Shown here: positions 8,745-17,289 of the stretch, piece by piece
Layout of the letters: the number at the start of each line of letters is the position of its first letter
Position numbering within the stretch: the first letter of the stretch is position 1
NCBI GenBank assembly: GCA_016929295.1
Contig: JAFGJB010000039.1
Coordinates: 1-35,514, forward strand
DNA length: 35,514 bases
Origin: Candidatus Zhuqueibacterota bacterium
Lineage (GTDB): Bacteria > Zhuqueibacterota > Zhuqueibacteria > Residuimicrobiales > Krinioviventaceae
Direction of reading: 5' to 3'
Made by a program: the position numbers and the translations under genes
Notes under the pieces: generated by a model
The model's input: the letters and a program-made list of their open reading frames with translations, nothing else
Databases searched by the model: none
Told to the model about the DNA's origin: nothing

Positions 8745-8836
8745 CTATCCCTTCTCTTGAATGAAACGATTCCTTTATTTTTTGGCTGCGACCAAAGGCT
8801 GCGCTGCGATTTGTGGTCTTGATGTAGAATATCTTT

Positions 8837-10189
8837 TCACTTTTGTTTGTTTGCTTCTTCCATGTAATTCAACATCTTGCCAACGATTTCCGAATGCGCA
8901 GCAGCCAGATCGTTTTGCTCATCGACATCGCGGCTCACATCATAAAGCTCGATGGGAGCATTGGTTTTGGGCCGTACTGCTTTCCACTGACCTGAGCGAA
9001 CAGCCTCCTGATCGCGGCCCTCGCCGGCAAATTTCCAGTAGAGATAGTCGTGCGACGGCTGCTCCTCCCCAAGGAGCGCGGGCAAAAATGACAGACCGTC
9101 AATGTCGTCCGGTGGTGTGACGCCGGCAATATCGCAGGCAGTCGGCAGATAATCCCAAAAAGCGGCGACATGGTGTGATATGGATCCGGCCTGAACCGCA
9201 CCTGGCCAGCGCACGATCAGCGGAACACGAATGCCGCCGTCGTAGAGGTCGCGCTTGTAGCCGCGCAGTTCGCCATTGGAATCGAAAAATTCGTGCCGGT
9301 GCCCTCCCTCCTCATGCGGCCCGTTATCGGAGGTGAAAAAGATGATCGTCCTGTCGTCTAGAGCCAATTCCCGCAACAACGCGACGATGCGTCCGACATC
9401 GCGATCCATGCGCGACACCATGGCGGCGAAGCCTTTTTCAGGCATCGGCCAATCCATGTTCGCGTACTGGCCATACTCCGGCACTTCCATGCCGTCGCCG
9501 GTGACGCGGCCACCTTCGTTGTTGGCGTGCGGGATCGTCCAGTGTACATGCAGCAAGAATGGCCGGCTGACGTTCGCGTGAATGAAGGCCAGCGCTTCAT
9601 CCGTCAGGACATCGTGCGAATAGGTCTTGCGCTCTCGAGCGACGCGTCCGCGATTGTTATCATCCCGCGCATAGAGCACATTGCCGTCCAGGGGCACCTT
9701 TTCATGATTGCGCCAGAGATAAAGAGGGTAGTAATTGTGCGCTTCGCTTTGATCGAGATAGCCCATCCAAAAATCAAAGCCATTGTCATTCGGATGACCC
9801 TGTCCCTCCGCATCCGCCATGGCCCACTTGCCGACGCCGCCGGTGGCATAGCCGGCCTCTTGCAGCAGTTCGGCGACGGTGACATCCTCTGGCTGAAAAA
9901 CGTATGGCGCGTTTGAAGCAATCGCGGTGTGCCCCGTATGTCTGCCCGTCCATAAAACGAGCCGTGATGGCCGGCAGACCGTGTGGCCGGCGTAAAAATC
10001 GGTGAATCGCATGCCTTCGGTTGCCAACTGATCAATGTTCGGGGTTCGAATAGTCTGTTGGCCATAGCAGCCGAGATCGCCATAACCGAGGTCGTCGCAC
10101 ATGATGAAAATGATATTGGGAGGACGGCCTGGCATTTCACCACATGTGGTTAAAAAACCGACGAGGATGAGCAAAAGGAGGGGCTTCAT
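8837..10189 (-). CDS. Sulfatase, predicted outer-envelope lipoprotein
   Basis: A 450-aa member of the type I (formylglycine) sulfatase family, which hydrolyses sulfate esters. The signal peptide ends in the lipobox LTTC, so Cys16 should be lipidated and the enzyme anchored to a membrane outside the cytosol. Metal-binding Asp32-Asp33 lie in MCDDLGYGD. The modification site is CRPSR (72-76), with Cys72 to be converted to formylglycine. TSDNG (about 290) supplies further metal ligands. No maturase gene is in the window. The start overlaps purN by 4 nt (ATGA), so it is probably the last gene of the long cluster. The substrate is unknown; choline, aryl or polysaccharide sulfates are all possible. 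Confidence 0.9.
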   Translation of the reverse strand: MKPLLLLILVGFLTTCGEMPGRPPNIIFIMCDDLGYGDLGCYGQQTIRTPNIDQLATEGMRFTDFYAGHTVCRPSRLVLWTGRHTGHTAIASNAPYVFQPEDVTVAELLQEAGYATGGVGKWAMADAEGQGHPNDNGFDFWMGYLDQSEAHNYYPLYLWRNHEKVPLDGNVLYARDDNNRGRVARERKTYSHDVLTDEALAFIHANVSRPFLLHVHWTIPHANNEGGRVTGDGMEVPEYGQYANMDWPMPEKGFAAMVSRMDRDVGRIVALLRELALDDRTIIFFTSDNGPHEEGGHRHEFFDSNGELRGYKRDLYDGGIRVPLIVRWPGAVQAGSISHHVAAFWDYLPTACDIAGVTPPDDIDGLSFLPALLGEEQPSHDYLYWKFAGEGRDQEAVRSGQWKAVRPKTNAPIELYDVSRDVDEQNDLAAAHSEIVGKMLNYMEEANKQK

Positions 10190-10833
10190 TTTTCAGTTCC
10201 TGATAAAATTCTCACACTGCGACCGACAATGTGCACTCTCTTTTCCGCAAACAGCTGAATGGCATCGGAATATATTTTATGCTCTTCCTGCAGCACCCGA
10301 CTCGCCAGGGTTTCCGGCGTATCGTCATCGAGCACAGGAACGCAGCGCTGCAGCACCGGTGGGCCAGTATCATATTCCGCATCCACCAGATGAACGGTGA
10401 CGCCCGATACTTTGCAGCCGTAATTGAGCACTGCCTCGTGGACAAAATGGCCATACAGACCTTTGCCGCCAAAAGAGGGCAACAGAGACGGGTGTATATT
10501 CAACATGCGATTTTTAAAAGCTCGAACAACCATTTCGGGCATCTTTTTCATATAGCCGGCGAGGACAACAAGTTCCGTCTTGTGTTCGGTCAGCAGGGCT
10601 AAAAGCCGATTTTCAAATTGCCCGGCAGTGCTGAACTGCCTGACTGACAGATGAAACGCCGGAATGCCGTTGTCGCGGGCGAATTGCAGCGCACCGCAGG
10701 CTGAATTGTTGCTGATGACGGCGACGAGCTCGGCGCTCAGCGCGCCTTTTGCTATATTGCTATAAATGGCGCGGACATTTGAACCGCCGCCGGAGGCAAA
10801 CGCAGCAATGCGAATCGGCTTGATCTCCATCAT
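10186..10833 (-). CDS. purN: Phosphoribosylglycinamide formyltransferase
   Basis: PurN, 215 aa, transfers the formyl group of 10-formyl-THF to GAR, the third step of purine synthesis. The N-terminal SGGGSN loop (14-19) binds the substrate phosphate. The catalytic residues are Asn112 and His114 in NIHPSLLPSF and Asp155 in EYDTGP. The frame is open upstream to 10971, but that extension is the shadow of ldcA. The start at 10833 is chosen because it overlaps the ldcA stop as ATGA, has GGAG five nt upstream and gives the normal family length. The very next codon is also ATG. It overlaps the sulfatase gene downstream by 4 nt. Confidence 0.96.
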   Translation of the reverse strand: MMEIKPIRIAAFASGGGSNVRAIYSNIAKGALSAELVAVISNNSACGALQFARDNGIPAFHLSVRQFSTAGQFENRLLALLTEHKTELVVLAGYMKKMPEMVVRAFKNRMLNIHPSLLPSFGGKGLYGHFVHEAVLNYGCKVSGVTVHLVDAEYDTGPPVLQRCVPVLDDDTPETLASRVLQEEHKIYSDAIQLFAEKRVHIVGRSVRILSGTEK

Positions 10834-11795
10834 CTCACTCCAGGTTCCAAAAGAGTCAGGACGCCGGCATCGGCATCGAGGCGGACATGGCAGCCAATGG
10901 GCAGGGTGTATTTTATCGGGACATGTCCGTACGGGAAATTGCAGATAACCGGAATCCCGAGTGGAGCACAATAATACGCGATTAAATCGTCAAATTCAAC
11001 AGGATTATCATTCGCATCGGGAATGATATCGACAAACTGTCCAATGACCATGCCGGTCACCGCGTCGAGGATGCCGGCATTTTTGAGCTGTGAGAAAAGC
11101 CGATCTATTTTATAAAGATCTTCGCCAATATCTTCGAGCAGGAGGACAGCCCCGGTGAAATCAGGACAATAGGGCGTGCCAATGAGTGTTGTGAGGACAG
11201 ACAGACAGCCTCCCAGCAATACACCTTCTGCCGTGCCAGGTGAAATTTTTTTCCACTCATTATTTTCAATATCAGCTCGCAGTGTCGGCGCCGCACCCGT
11301 CAGCATTCCCCACAATGAATCGGCCGTGAGTTGCGGCATATTGAACAACTCGATTGCCGCCATCGGACCTGAAAACGTCACCAGTCCGGCCTTTTTCCAC
11401 AGAGCCAGAGAGAGAGCTGTCACGTCGCTATAGCCGACGATAATTTTAGGGCGTTCGCGTACGACGCTGTAATCGATCTTGTCCAGGAGCCTCGTACTGC
11501 CATAGCCGCCACGCGAACAAAAGACAGCCTTTACATCTGGATTGTGCAGCATATCGTTCAGATCCCGGGCGCGCTGTTCATCTGCACCGGCAAAATAGCC
11601 GCGCTGTTCGCGAATGAACGCGCCTTCGACGACGACGTAGCCCAGTTGTCTGAGATAGGAGAGGCCCAGATCGAGACGGATGCGGCGGCTTTCATCCAGT
11701 GCGCCGGCCGGAGAGACAATGCCAATGACGTCGCCGGTCGCAAGCGCGGGAGGTTTCAAACGCTGTTCAGTGATGTGCCGAACGCTGGTCCTCAT
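10830..11795 (-). CDS. ldcA: LD-carboxypeptidase, peptidase family S66
   Basis: A 321-aa serine peptidase of family S66, which in most members removes the terminal D-Ala from the muropeptide tetrapeptide during peptidoglycan recycling; some relatives (MccF) cleave microcin C. The Ser-Glu-His triad is visible: Ser123 in GYSD, Glu221 in LEDIGE and His291 in YGHVP. SRGGYGS (94-100) is the usual loop near the active site. No signal peptide is seen, in keeping with a cytosolic recycling enzyme. It overlaps the GWxTD gene upstream and purN downstream by 4 nt each, so translational coupling is likely. The LdcA role is favoured over MccF, but it is not proven by sequence. Confidence 0.9.
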   Translation of the reverse strand: MRTSVRHITEQRLKPPALATGDVIGIVSPAGALDESRRIRLDLGLSYLRQLGYVVVEGAFIREQRGYFAGADEQRARDLNDMLHNPDVKAVFCSRGGYGSTRLLDKIDYSVVRERPKIIVGYSDVTALSLALWKKAGLVTFSGPMAAIELFNMPQLTADSLWGMLTGAAPTLRADIENNEWKKISPGTAEGVLLGGCLSVLTTLIGTPYCPDFTGAVLLLEDIGEDLYKIDRLFSQLKNAGILDAVTGMVIGQFVDIIPDANDNPVEFDDLIAYYCAPLGIPVICNFPYGHVPIKYTLPIGCHVRLDADAGVLTLLEPGVR

Positions 11796-13057
11796 TGCCG
11801 CCCGATAAAGCGCTGCAGTTCCGCAATTGACACAGGATAGACAAACTCATAGTCGCCAAAACCATGGCGATCGAAAAACTCAAACTGGCGATTGATCGAG
11901 TAATACTGCCAGATTTGATACGGCCGTGACCCCGACGGGTAATCATTACGAATCACTTCATCCGGCGGGCCAAGAACAACAAACACGATGCCGCGGTCTG
12001 TTTGCCAACCTTCGCGCCCCATGACGGTAAAAGCCTGATTGGCGGCGTCGATTTTGGCGTAATACGATTCCATGGCTTCGTTTTGCTCGGTGCCCGGACT
12101 CGGATCACGCGTTTTCCAGAATTCAATAAAGGCCTGCAGCTTTTTATCGTCAGATGCTTTTTTGAGCTTTTTCCATTCCTTTGAATTGGCGATGTATTGC
12201 AGTTGTTTGATAGCCATATCCAGATCTTCCGCACTTCTGGGCAGGCCGCCCCAGCGAATATAAAAAGTTTTCTCCAGACGCGCCATTTTCTCATTGGCGA
12301 CGATTTCGACGATCAAATTATAGCGATCGTGCGACAAGGAATCCGTGGGCAGGGGGATGCTGTAGGCGGAACGCTCACCGCTCAAGGCGATGGACGCGGT
12401 TCGGCGGTAGGTAAATTTTGATTTCTCGCCAAGAATTTGATAGCTGATGCGTGCCGAGTCGGCCATTTGCGGATTGTAGATTTCAAAATAGGCAAAAGCC
12501 GGATGGCCGAGGCCTTTATAGGACGTGGTGACCTCCGGAAATATGGTCTTGATGCGGTCACCATCCATTTCGATCTGTCGTACAAAAGTGATCTCGCTGC
12601 CGGAAACAGGGGGCTCTGAATAGTCATCCACTTTTATTTTCTCTTCAAAAGCGTAGCTCTTGCGACTCTCCACATCTTCAAGTCGGAGCTTGACAGTGTA
12701 TTTTCCCGGCTCGAGCTCAAAGGTCTTGTGCGTCAGATCAATATCCCGTCGGCTGTTTGTCTGATCAAAAGTCTCGACCGATACGCTTTCCTTCCATAAA
12801 TCGCCGTCAACCTGTTCATTGCCTTCCAGTATGATGACAGAGATTTCGTATTCGGCATCATAAGACTCGGTGGTCTTGAGGAAGAGCAGGTCATCATAGA
12901 GGACTTCGATAAAGATTTCAATCCGTCCCCTGGACAAATCTTCTTTGGCCGCATGCGCAACGATATCGTATTGAAACAGGGGATACGACGAAACGTTTTC
13001 ATCCGCTCTCGCGATCATGAAAGACAGGAGCAGAATTGCTATTATTTTTAATTTCAT
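11792..13057 (-). CDS. GWxTD domain-containing exported protein
   Basis: A 421-aa exported protein. A short signal peptide (about 1-18, KLKIIAILLLSFMIARA) is followed by beta-rich sequence to about 270 and then the GWxTD domain (about 275-420), with the signature GWQTD at 350-354 and FVVLGPPDEV just after. The domain is widespread in Calditrichota, Ignavibacteria and relatives, and its function is unknown. A 63-nt spacer separates it from rimO. On the minus strand this spacer contains an A-tract and TTTTATAAAGG before the start, so a secondary promoter is possible. It overlaps ldcA by 4 nt. A role in the cell envelope is a guess from export and neighbours. Confidence 0.85.
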   Translation of the reverse strand: MKLKIIAILLLSFMIARADENVSSYPLFQYDIVAHAAKEDLSRGRIEIFIEVLYDDLLFLKTTESYDAEYEISVIILEGNEQVDGDLWKESVSVETFDQTNSRRDIDLTHKTFELEPGKYTVKLRLEDVESRKSYAFEEKIKVDDYSEPPVSGSEITFVRQIEMDGDRIKTIFPEVTTSYKGLGHPAFAYFEIYNPQMADSARISYQILGEKSKFTYRRTASIALSGERSAYSIPLPTDSLSHDRYNLIVEIVANEKMARLEKTFYIRWGGLPRSAEDLDMAIKQLQYIANSKEWKKLKKASDDKKLQAFIEFWKTRDPSPGTEQNEAMESYYAKIDAANQAFTVMGREGWQTDRGIVFVVLGPPDEVIRNDYPSGSRPYQIWQYYSINRQFEFFDRHGFGDYEFVYPVSIAELQRFIGRQ

Positions 13058-13120
13058 CTGTTACCTTTATAAAAGAGTGCCAAATCATTTCTTCAAATTG
13101 CTTTTTTTACAAGACGGCCG

Positions 13121-14398
13121 TCAGAGGACCTCGCCAATCAAATCATACATATTCGCCTCGGTTATGCGCGCCGAATAAAACTCACCCTTTACAACACTGC
13201 CGGACAACAGAATATTGCCATCGATCTCCGGCGCATCCCATTGGCTGCGACCATAGGCGGCCATCTGGTTTTCATCGACCTCATCGACGAGCACGGTGAG
13301 ATGCCGGCCCACGAGAGAGCTGTTTCTTCTTTCTACAATCTCCTCCTGCAGCTGCAGGATGGCGCTTTGCCGCTGCATTTTGACATCATGCGGGACATCA
13401 TCCTTCATCCTGTATGCCCGTGTGTTCTCTTCGCGCGAGTAAGTGAAGACACCGAGGCGTTCGAATTGTATGTCCTGCAGAAAATCGAGCAATTCGGCAA
13501 AGTGTTCATCGGTCTCGCCCGAGAAACCGGTGATGATCGATGTCCGCAATGCTATATCCGGCATTTTCCGACGAATTTTATCGATGAGCTTTTCGATGCC
13601 GGCACGTCTGATTTTGCGTCCCATGCGATCGAGAATGGCATCCGAGATATGTTGAATGGGCATATCGACATAGCGGACAACCTTGCTCAATGATGCCATC
13701 GTGTCGATCAGGCTGTCGCGCCAATGCGCCGGATGCGTGTAGAGCAGCCGTATCCATGCAACTCCTTCGATATCATTCAGTGCGACGAGCAGATCATCGA
13801 GCGATACGGCTTTAGTCAAATCGCTGCCATACAACGTCGTATCCTGGCCAATGAGGATAATTTCTTTGACGCCGCTCTCGACGAGCTGACGGGCTTCATC
13901 GAGGATGAGCGGCAAGGGCCGGCTCGACAACGCCCCCTTGATGAGCGGAATCGCGCAGTAGGCGCATCGATTATCGCAGCCTTCAGCTATGCGGAGATAG
14001 GCATAGTGACGCGGCGACAGCGGATAGCGTTCTTCTTGTCGAAGGGGCTGCTGCAGATAATTCGCCATATCCCGCAGCACACTCTTTGCAGAGACGGCAT
14101 TGAAGAAACGATCGACCTCCGGCATGAGTTCCGCCAACTTTTCTTTGTAACGTTGCGGCAGGCAACCGGTCACCAGCACTTGAAGATTCGGATTCAGCTC
14201 TTTTAATGACACGACATCGAAAATAGAATCAATGGATTCGCGTTTTGCGCTTTCAATGAAGGCGCAGGTATTGATGATCACTGCATCCGCAGAGACGGGA
14301 TCGTCAATAATTGTGGCATTTTGCGCCAGGCCACCCAGGATGGTCTCAAGATCCACCTGATTTTTCGGGCAGCCCAGGTTGAGATAGGCCACTTTCAT
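13121..14398 (-). CDS. rimO: Ribosomal protein S12 methylthiotransferase
   Basis: RimO, 425 aa, adds a methylthio group to the conserved aspartate of ribosomal protein S12. The N-terminal UPF0004 domain binds one [4Fe-4S] cluster through Cys10, Cys45 and Cys79. The radical-SAM cluster is held by Cys141, Cys145 and Cys148 in EGCDNRCAYCAIP. A TRAM domain occupies about the last 65 residues. The sequence is closer to RimO than to MiaB: it begins MKVAYLNLGCPKNQVD, a RimO hallmark. Its start overlaps the ftsY stop by 4 nt (ATGA), so the two are coupled. Confidence 0.95.
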   Translation of the reverse strand: MKVAYLNLGCPKNQVDLETILGGLAQNATIIDDPVSADAVIINTCAFIESAKRESIDSIFDVVSLKELNPNLQVLVTGCLPQRYKEKLAELMPEVDRFFNAVSAKSVLRDMANYLQQPLRQEERYPLSPRHYAYLRIAEGCDNRCAYCAIPLIKGALSSRPLPLILDEARQLVESGVKEIILIGQDTTLYGSDLTKAVSLDDLLVALNDIEGVAWIRLLYTHPAHWRDSLIDTMASLSKVVRYVDMPIQHISDAILDRMGRKIRRAGIEKLIDKIRRKMPDIALRTSIITGFSGETDEHFAELLDFLQDIQFERLGVFTYSREENTRAYRMKDDVPHDVKMQRQSAILQLQEEIVERRNSSLVGRHLTVLVDEVDENQMAAYGRSQWDAPEIDGNILLSGSVVKGEFYSARITEANMYDLIGEVL

Positions 14399-15309
14399 TG
14401 CAGGAGCGCCTCGACAAAGGTTTCGGGATCGAATTCTGCAAGATCATCAATCGCTTCGCCAGTGCCGATATAGCGAACCGGAATTTTGAGCTCTCGGGCG
14501 ATGGCAAAGACAATGCCGCCTTTGGCGGTTCCGTCCAGTTTCGTCAACACCAGACCGGTCACATCCACGGCCTGGACGAACTGTTTTGCCTGGGACAGGC
14601 CATTCTGGCCGGTCGTGGCATCCATGACGAGCAGTACTTCGTGCGGCGCATCCGGCAGCTGCTTTTTCAGCACGCTGTGAATTTTGCTCAATTCAGCCAT
14701 CAAATTTTTTTTGGTATGCAGACGCCCTGCTGTGTCTATGAGAAGGACATCAACCTGGCGTGATATCGCCGCTTTCAAAGCATCATAGGATACGGACGCC
14801 GGATCTGCGCCGGGTTGGCTGTGGATGACATCAACATGACTGCGAGCCGCCCAAACATCCAGTTGATCGATGGCGGCGGCGCGAAATGTATCGGCAGCTC
14901 CGAGCAGCACTTTTTTGCCGTCCGCATACAGTCTGTGCGCCAGTTTGCCGATCGTCGTCGTTTTTCCGGTGCCATTGACGCCGACGACACTGATGACATA
15001 GGGCTTGGTATGAAATGGCGCGGTTTTGTTGCTGTCTATTTCTTGGAAAAGCGATACGAGATCATTTTTCAATATGGCCACAACCTCTTGTTCTGTCACT
15101 GCCCCCGCTTGTCGCGCGCGATCGCCGAGATCGGCCATGATCTGTTCCGTCGTCTCGACGCCGAGATCGCTCAGGATGAGCAATTCTTCGAGTTCTGCCA
15201 AAACAGCCGCATCGATGCGGCGGCCCTTGACAATCGAGGAAATCCCCTCCATCAAGCCGGCCCTGGTTTTGGCCAATCCCTTTGCTAAATGAGAAAATGC
15301 TCTGAGCAC
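14395..15309 (-). CDS. ftsY: Signal recognition particle receptor FtsY
   Basis: FtsY, 304 aa, is the GTPase that docks SRP-ribosome complexes at the membrane. The N-terminal helical domain (about 1-90, LAKGLAKTRAGL) precedes the NG domain with GVNGTGKTTT (G1), the DTFRAAA stretch, DTAGR (G3) and TKLDGTAKGG (G4). The acidic A domain of E. coli FtsY is absent, as in many bacteria. The frame opens at a TTG at 15327, but GTG at 15309 is chosen because AAGGGG lies 5-6 nt upstream and the protein then starts at the usual place; this leaves a 10-nt gap after pgsA. It is followed directly by rimO. Confidence 0.95.
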   Translation of the reverse strand: MLRAFSHLAKGLAKTRAGLMEGISSIVKGRRIDAAVLAELEELLILSDLGVETTEQIMADLGDRARQAGAVTEQEVVAILKNDLVSLFQEIDSNKTAPFHTKPYVISVVGVNGTGKTTTIGKLAHRLYADGKKVLLGAADTFRAAAIDQLDVWAARSHVDVIHSQPGADPASVSYDALKAAISRQVDVLLIDTAGRLHTKKNLMAELSKIHSVLKKQLPDAPHEVLLVMDATTGQNGLSQAKQFVQAVDVTGLVLTKLDGTAKGGIVFAIARELKIPVRYIGTGEAIDDLAEFDPETFVEALLQ

Positions 15310-15319
15310 GCGACCCCTT

Positions 15320-15916
15320 TCAATCAAAGATGTTTTTAAAGAGATTTCTTGTCCTGGGGATATGCAGTCTGTATTTGTAAAGATAGCCGATCAGCGTCGC
15401 CGGCACAAGCAGCGCCGAGAGATACATCAGGGCATGTTTCACATAGGGAACATTGAGCGTGAATGTAATGATGACCAGAGCGAAAATGGATGATGTCCAT
15501 TTGCCCAGCTCATTCGACTCGGCGATGAATCTTTTCCTCGAAATAGCCAAAAGAGCGAGTGTCAGCAGGGTTAAATCGCGTACGATCACAATGGCCACGT
15601 ACCAGTATGGCAATCCTTTGATATGCGCCAGCACGAGCATCGTCGTCCCCACGGACACCTTGTCGATGAGTGGATCGAGCATACGACCCAGTTGCGACTT
15701 TTTGTTCAGCTTGCGAGCAAAATGACCATCAAGATAGTCGGTTGCACAAGCCAGCAACATGAAAAGGAGAGCGCAAAAATCACCTGTACGCGTATTGCGA
15801 TACAAAGAGTAAATGATAAAAGGCAAGAAAAGCAGCCTCAAGACAGTGAGCACATTTGGTAGCGCGTACTTGTTTTCATCCTCACGGATCAAATGACAGA
15901 TGCTGCCATTTTTCAT
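15320..15916 (-). CDS. pgsA: CDP-diacylglycerol-glycerol-3-phosphate 3-phosphatidyltransferase-like
   Basis: A 198-aa integral membrane enzyme of the CDP-alcohol phosphatidyltransferase family, which commits CDP-diacylglycerol to phosphatidylglycerol phosphate. The catalytic signature DYLDGHFAR followed by GRMLDPLID fits D-x2-DG-x2-AR-x8-G-x3-D-x3-D (about residues 61-83). Several hydrophobic segments follow. The N-terminal PNVLTVLRL is the PgsA hallmark. GAGAGG lies 5 nt before the ATG. It sits 9 nt after the reductase gene. Given the isoprenoid-type enzymes next door, a different alcohol acceptor is possible, but glycerol 3-phosphate is the default assignment. Confidence 0.88.
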   Translation of the reverse strand: MKNGSICHLIREDENKYALPNVLTVLRLLFLPFIIYSLYRNTRTGDFCALLFMLLACATDYLDGHFARKLNKKSQLGRMLDPLIDKVSVGTTMLVLAHIKGLPYWYVAIVIVRDLTLLTLALLAISRKRFIAESNELGKWTSSIFALVIITFTLNVPYVKHALMYLSALLVPATLIGYLYKYRLHIPRTRNLFKNIFD

Positions 15917-15925
15917 AACAACCTC

Positions 15926-17098
15926 TCAGGTGAAGACTTTGATAGCGTCGAGGACAAGCGCGGGTTTTTGCACCAGAGCCGCTTTGAACAAGGTGATCAT
16001 CGAGCGCTTTTCCAGCGGCACTTTCAGTCCTGCTTCGGCTATGCCTTCCAATTCTTCATCCGTTAGCCTATTGATATAATTTTTCAGTTTATAAAAAATC
16101 TGATGATTCCGCCCTTCCGCCTTGTGCCAGCGCTTCGGATAGTCCTGCAGCGATTTGGCGCTGACATCGCCATTGTGAATGGCGCGGCCCGCCACCTGGC
16201 CGGCAATTTGTCCGGCGACAAGCGCCGGCACAATGCCGCCGCCGCTGACGGGATTGACCTGGTGTGCGGCATCGCCGACAAGCATCAATCCATCCAGGAC
16301 GATCGTCTTCAGCGTATGGTCGCATGGCACACCACCGGCGACGCTGTTTAATACGGACGCATGGGGAAACCGTTCCGCCATAAATTCATTCAGATAGCAG
16401 ACCGGCGCCTTTTTGGCCGCCGCATCGCCGGAGATGCCAAGGCCGATATTGGCCCGGCCGCCGCCCTTGGGAAAGATCCACAGGTAGCCCTGGGGCGCTA
16501 TTTTGGACGAAAAGAAAAGGTGCAAATGATCACCCGTCAGATTCACATCGTGCACCGTGTATTGCGCGCAGGTTTCCATGTCGCGCATTTTTGTCTGCGT
16601 CTTGATGCCGGCCCATCGTCCGATACGCGACTCGACGCCGTCTGCGCCCACAACAAGCTTTGCCCGGACGCTGAAATTTTTGCCCATGTGGGCAAATTTT
16701 ACGCCGGCAATTTTGTCGTTCTCGCGCACGAGATCATTAACATAAGCTTTTGTCAGCACCTCGACGCCTTCTTTGGCCGCCATCTGCGCCAGGTCGTAAT
16801 CGAATATTTTCCGATTGAGTATATAGCCAATCTGCTTGAATTGCAGCTCGACCATTTTTCCACCTGGCGAATGAAAAAACACATCGCTGATGCGGTTTTC
16901 AATCCAGCGCTCGTCGATGTTTTGCAGAACGGCGCGCAGTCCCGCATCCGACGCCCCTTCAGCGCACCGCACAGGAATGCCGATGTCGCGATCTTTTTCG
17001 AGCATTAGAACAGAGGCGCCCGCGTACGCAGCAAAGCGCGCGGTTGTGGAACCGGCAGGGCCGGCGCCAACGATGACAATGTCGTATTTATCTCTCAT
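15926..17098 (-). CDS. Geranylgeranyl reductase family FAD-dependent oxidoreductase
   Basis: A 390-aa flavoprotein of the geranylgeranyl reductase family, which saturates isoprenoid double bonds in archaeal lipids, chlorophyll side chains or menaquinone tails. The N-terminal Rossmann motif GAGPAGSTTA (11-20) binds FAD. The second FAD motif is GDAAHQVNPVSGGGI (about 276-290). The substrate-side motif PQGYLWIFP (about 203-211) fits the P-x2-Y-x-W-x-FP signature of archaeal-type reductases. The frame extends further upstream, but the start at 17098 has GGAG 7 nt before it and overlaps the ferredoxin gene by only 11 nt. The coupled ferredoxin is a likely electron donor. The true substrate is unknown. 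Confidence 0.88.
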   Translation of the reverse strand: MRDKYDIVIVGAGPAGSTTARFAAYAGASVLMLEKDRDIGIPVRCAEGASDAGLRAVLQNIDERWIENRISDVFFHSPGGKMVELQFKQIGYILNRKIFDYDLAQMAAKEGVEVLTKAYVNDLVRENDKIAGVKFAHMGKNFSVRAKLVVGADGVESRIGRWAGIKTQTKMRDMETCAQYTVHDVNLTGDHLHLFFSSKIAPQGYLWIFPKGGGRANIGLGISGDAAAKKAPVCYLNEFMAERFPHASVLNSVAGGVPCDHTLKTIVLDGLMLVGDAAHQVNPVSGGGIVPALVAGQIAGQVAGRAIHNGDVSAKSLQDYPKRWHKAEGRNHQIFYKLKNYINRLTDEELEGIAEAGLKVPLEKRSMITLFKAALVQKPALVLDAIKVFT

Positions 17099-17285
17099 CG
17101 ATGAACTCCAATGCTCGCAGCGGGCAAACACGAACGCAGTTTTTGCACAGCGTGCAGCGCTCCGTGATAGTAAAGTCGGCTTCAGTCAGTTCTATTGCAT
17201 CCTGCGGACAGACGCCGACGCAGGTGCCGCAAAAATCGCACACCTGCCGATCATAGGCGATTTTATCAAAAAACAGCTGCTTCAT
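17088..17285 (-). CDS. 2[4Fe-4S] ferredoxin
   Basis: A 65-aa dicluster ferredoxin. The two cluster motifs are Cys16-x2-Cys19-x2-Cys22-x3-Cys26-Pro and Cys44-x2-Cys47-x2-Cys50-x3-Cys54-Pro, typical of low-potential 2[4Fe-4S] proteins. The frame is open to 17324, but ATG at 17285 is preferred: AGAGG lies about 10 nt upstream and the prenyltransferase stop is 4 nt away. It overlaps the reductase gene by 11 nt, so the two are translationally linked. In Methanosarcina a ferredoxin encoded next to the reductase is needed for full lipid saturation (established knowledge), so the same partnership is inferred here. Confidence 0.92.
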   Translation of the reverse strand: MKQLFFDKIAYDRQVCDFCGTCVGVCPQDAIELTEADFTITERCTLCKNCVRVCPLRALEFIDER

Positions 17286-17289
17286 GGAA

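Noticed and set aside
10834-10971. 46-residue N-terminal extension of PurN
   Set aside because: It lies inside ldcA in another frame, is Cys/Pro/Arg-rich and has no family match; the ATGA start at 10833 has a good ribosome binding site.
12999-13120. Possible sigma54-type box (TTGGCAC) upstream of the GWxTD gene
   Set aside because: The second half of the -24/-12 consensus (TTGC at the right distance) is absent.
16361-17008. Open frame of 215 codons on the plus strand
   Set aside because: It is antisense to the reductase gene, whose FAD and substrate motifs are intact.
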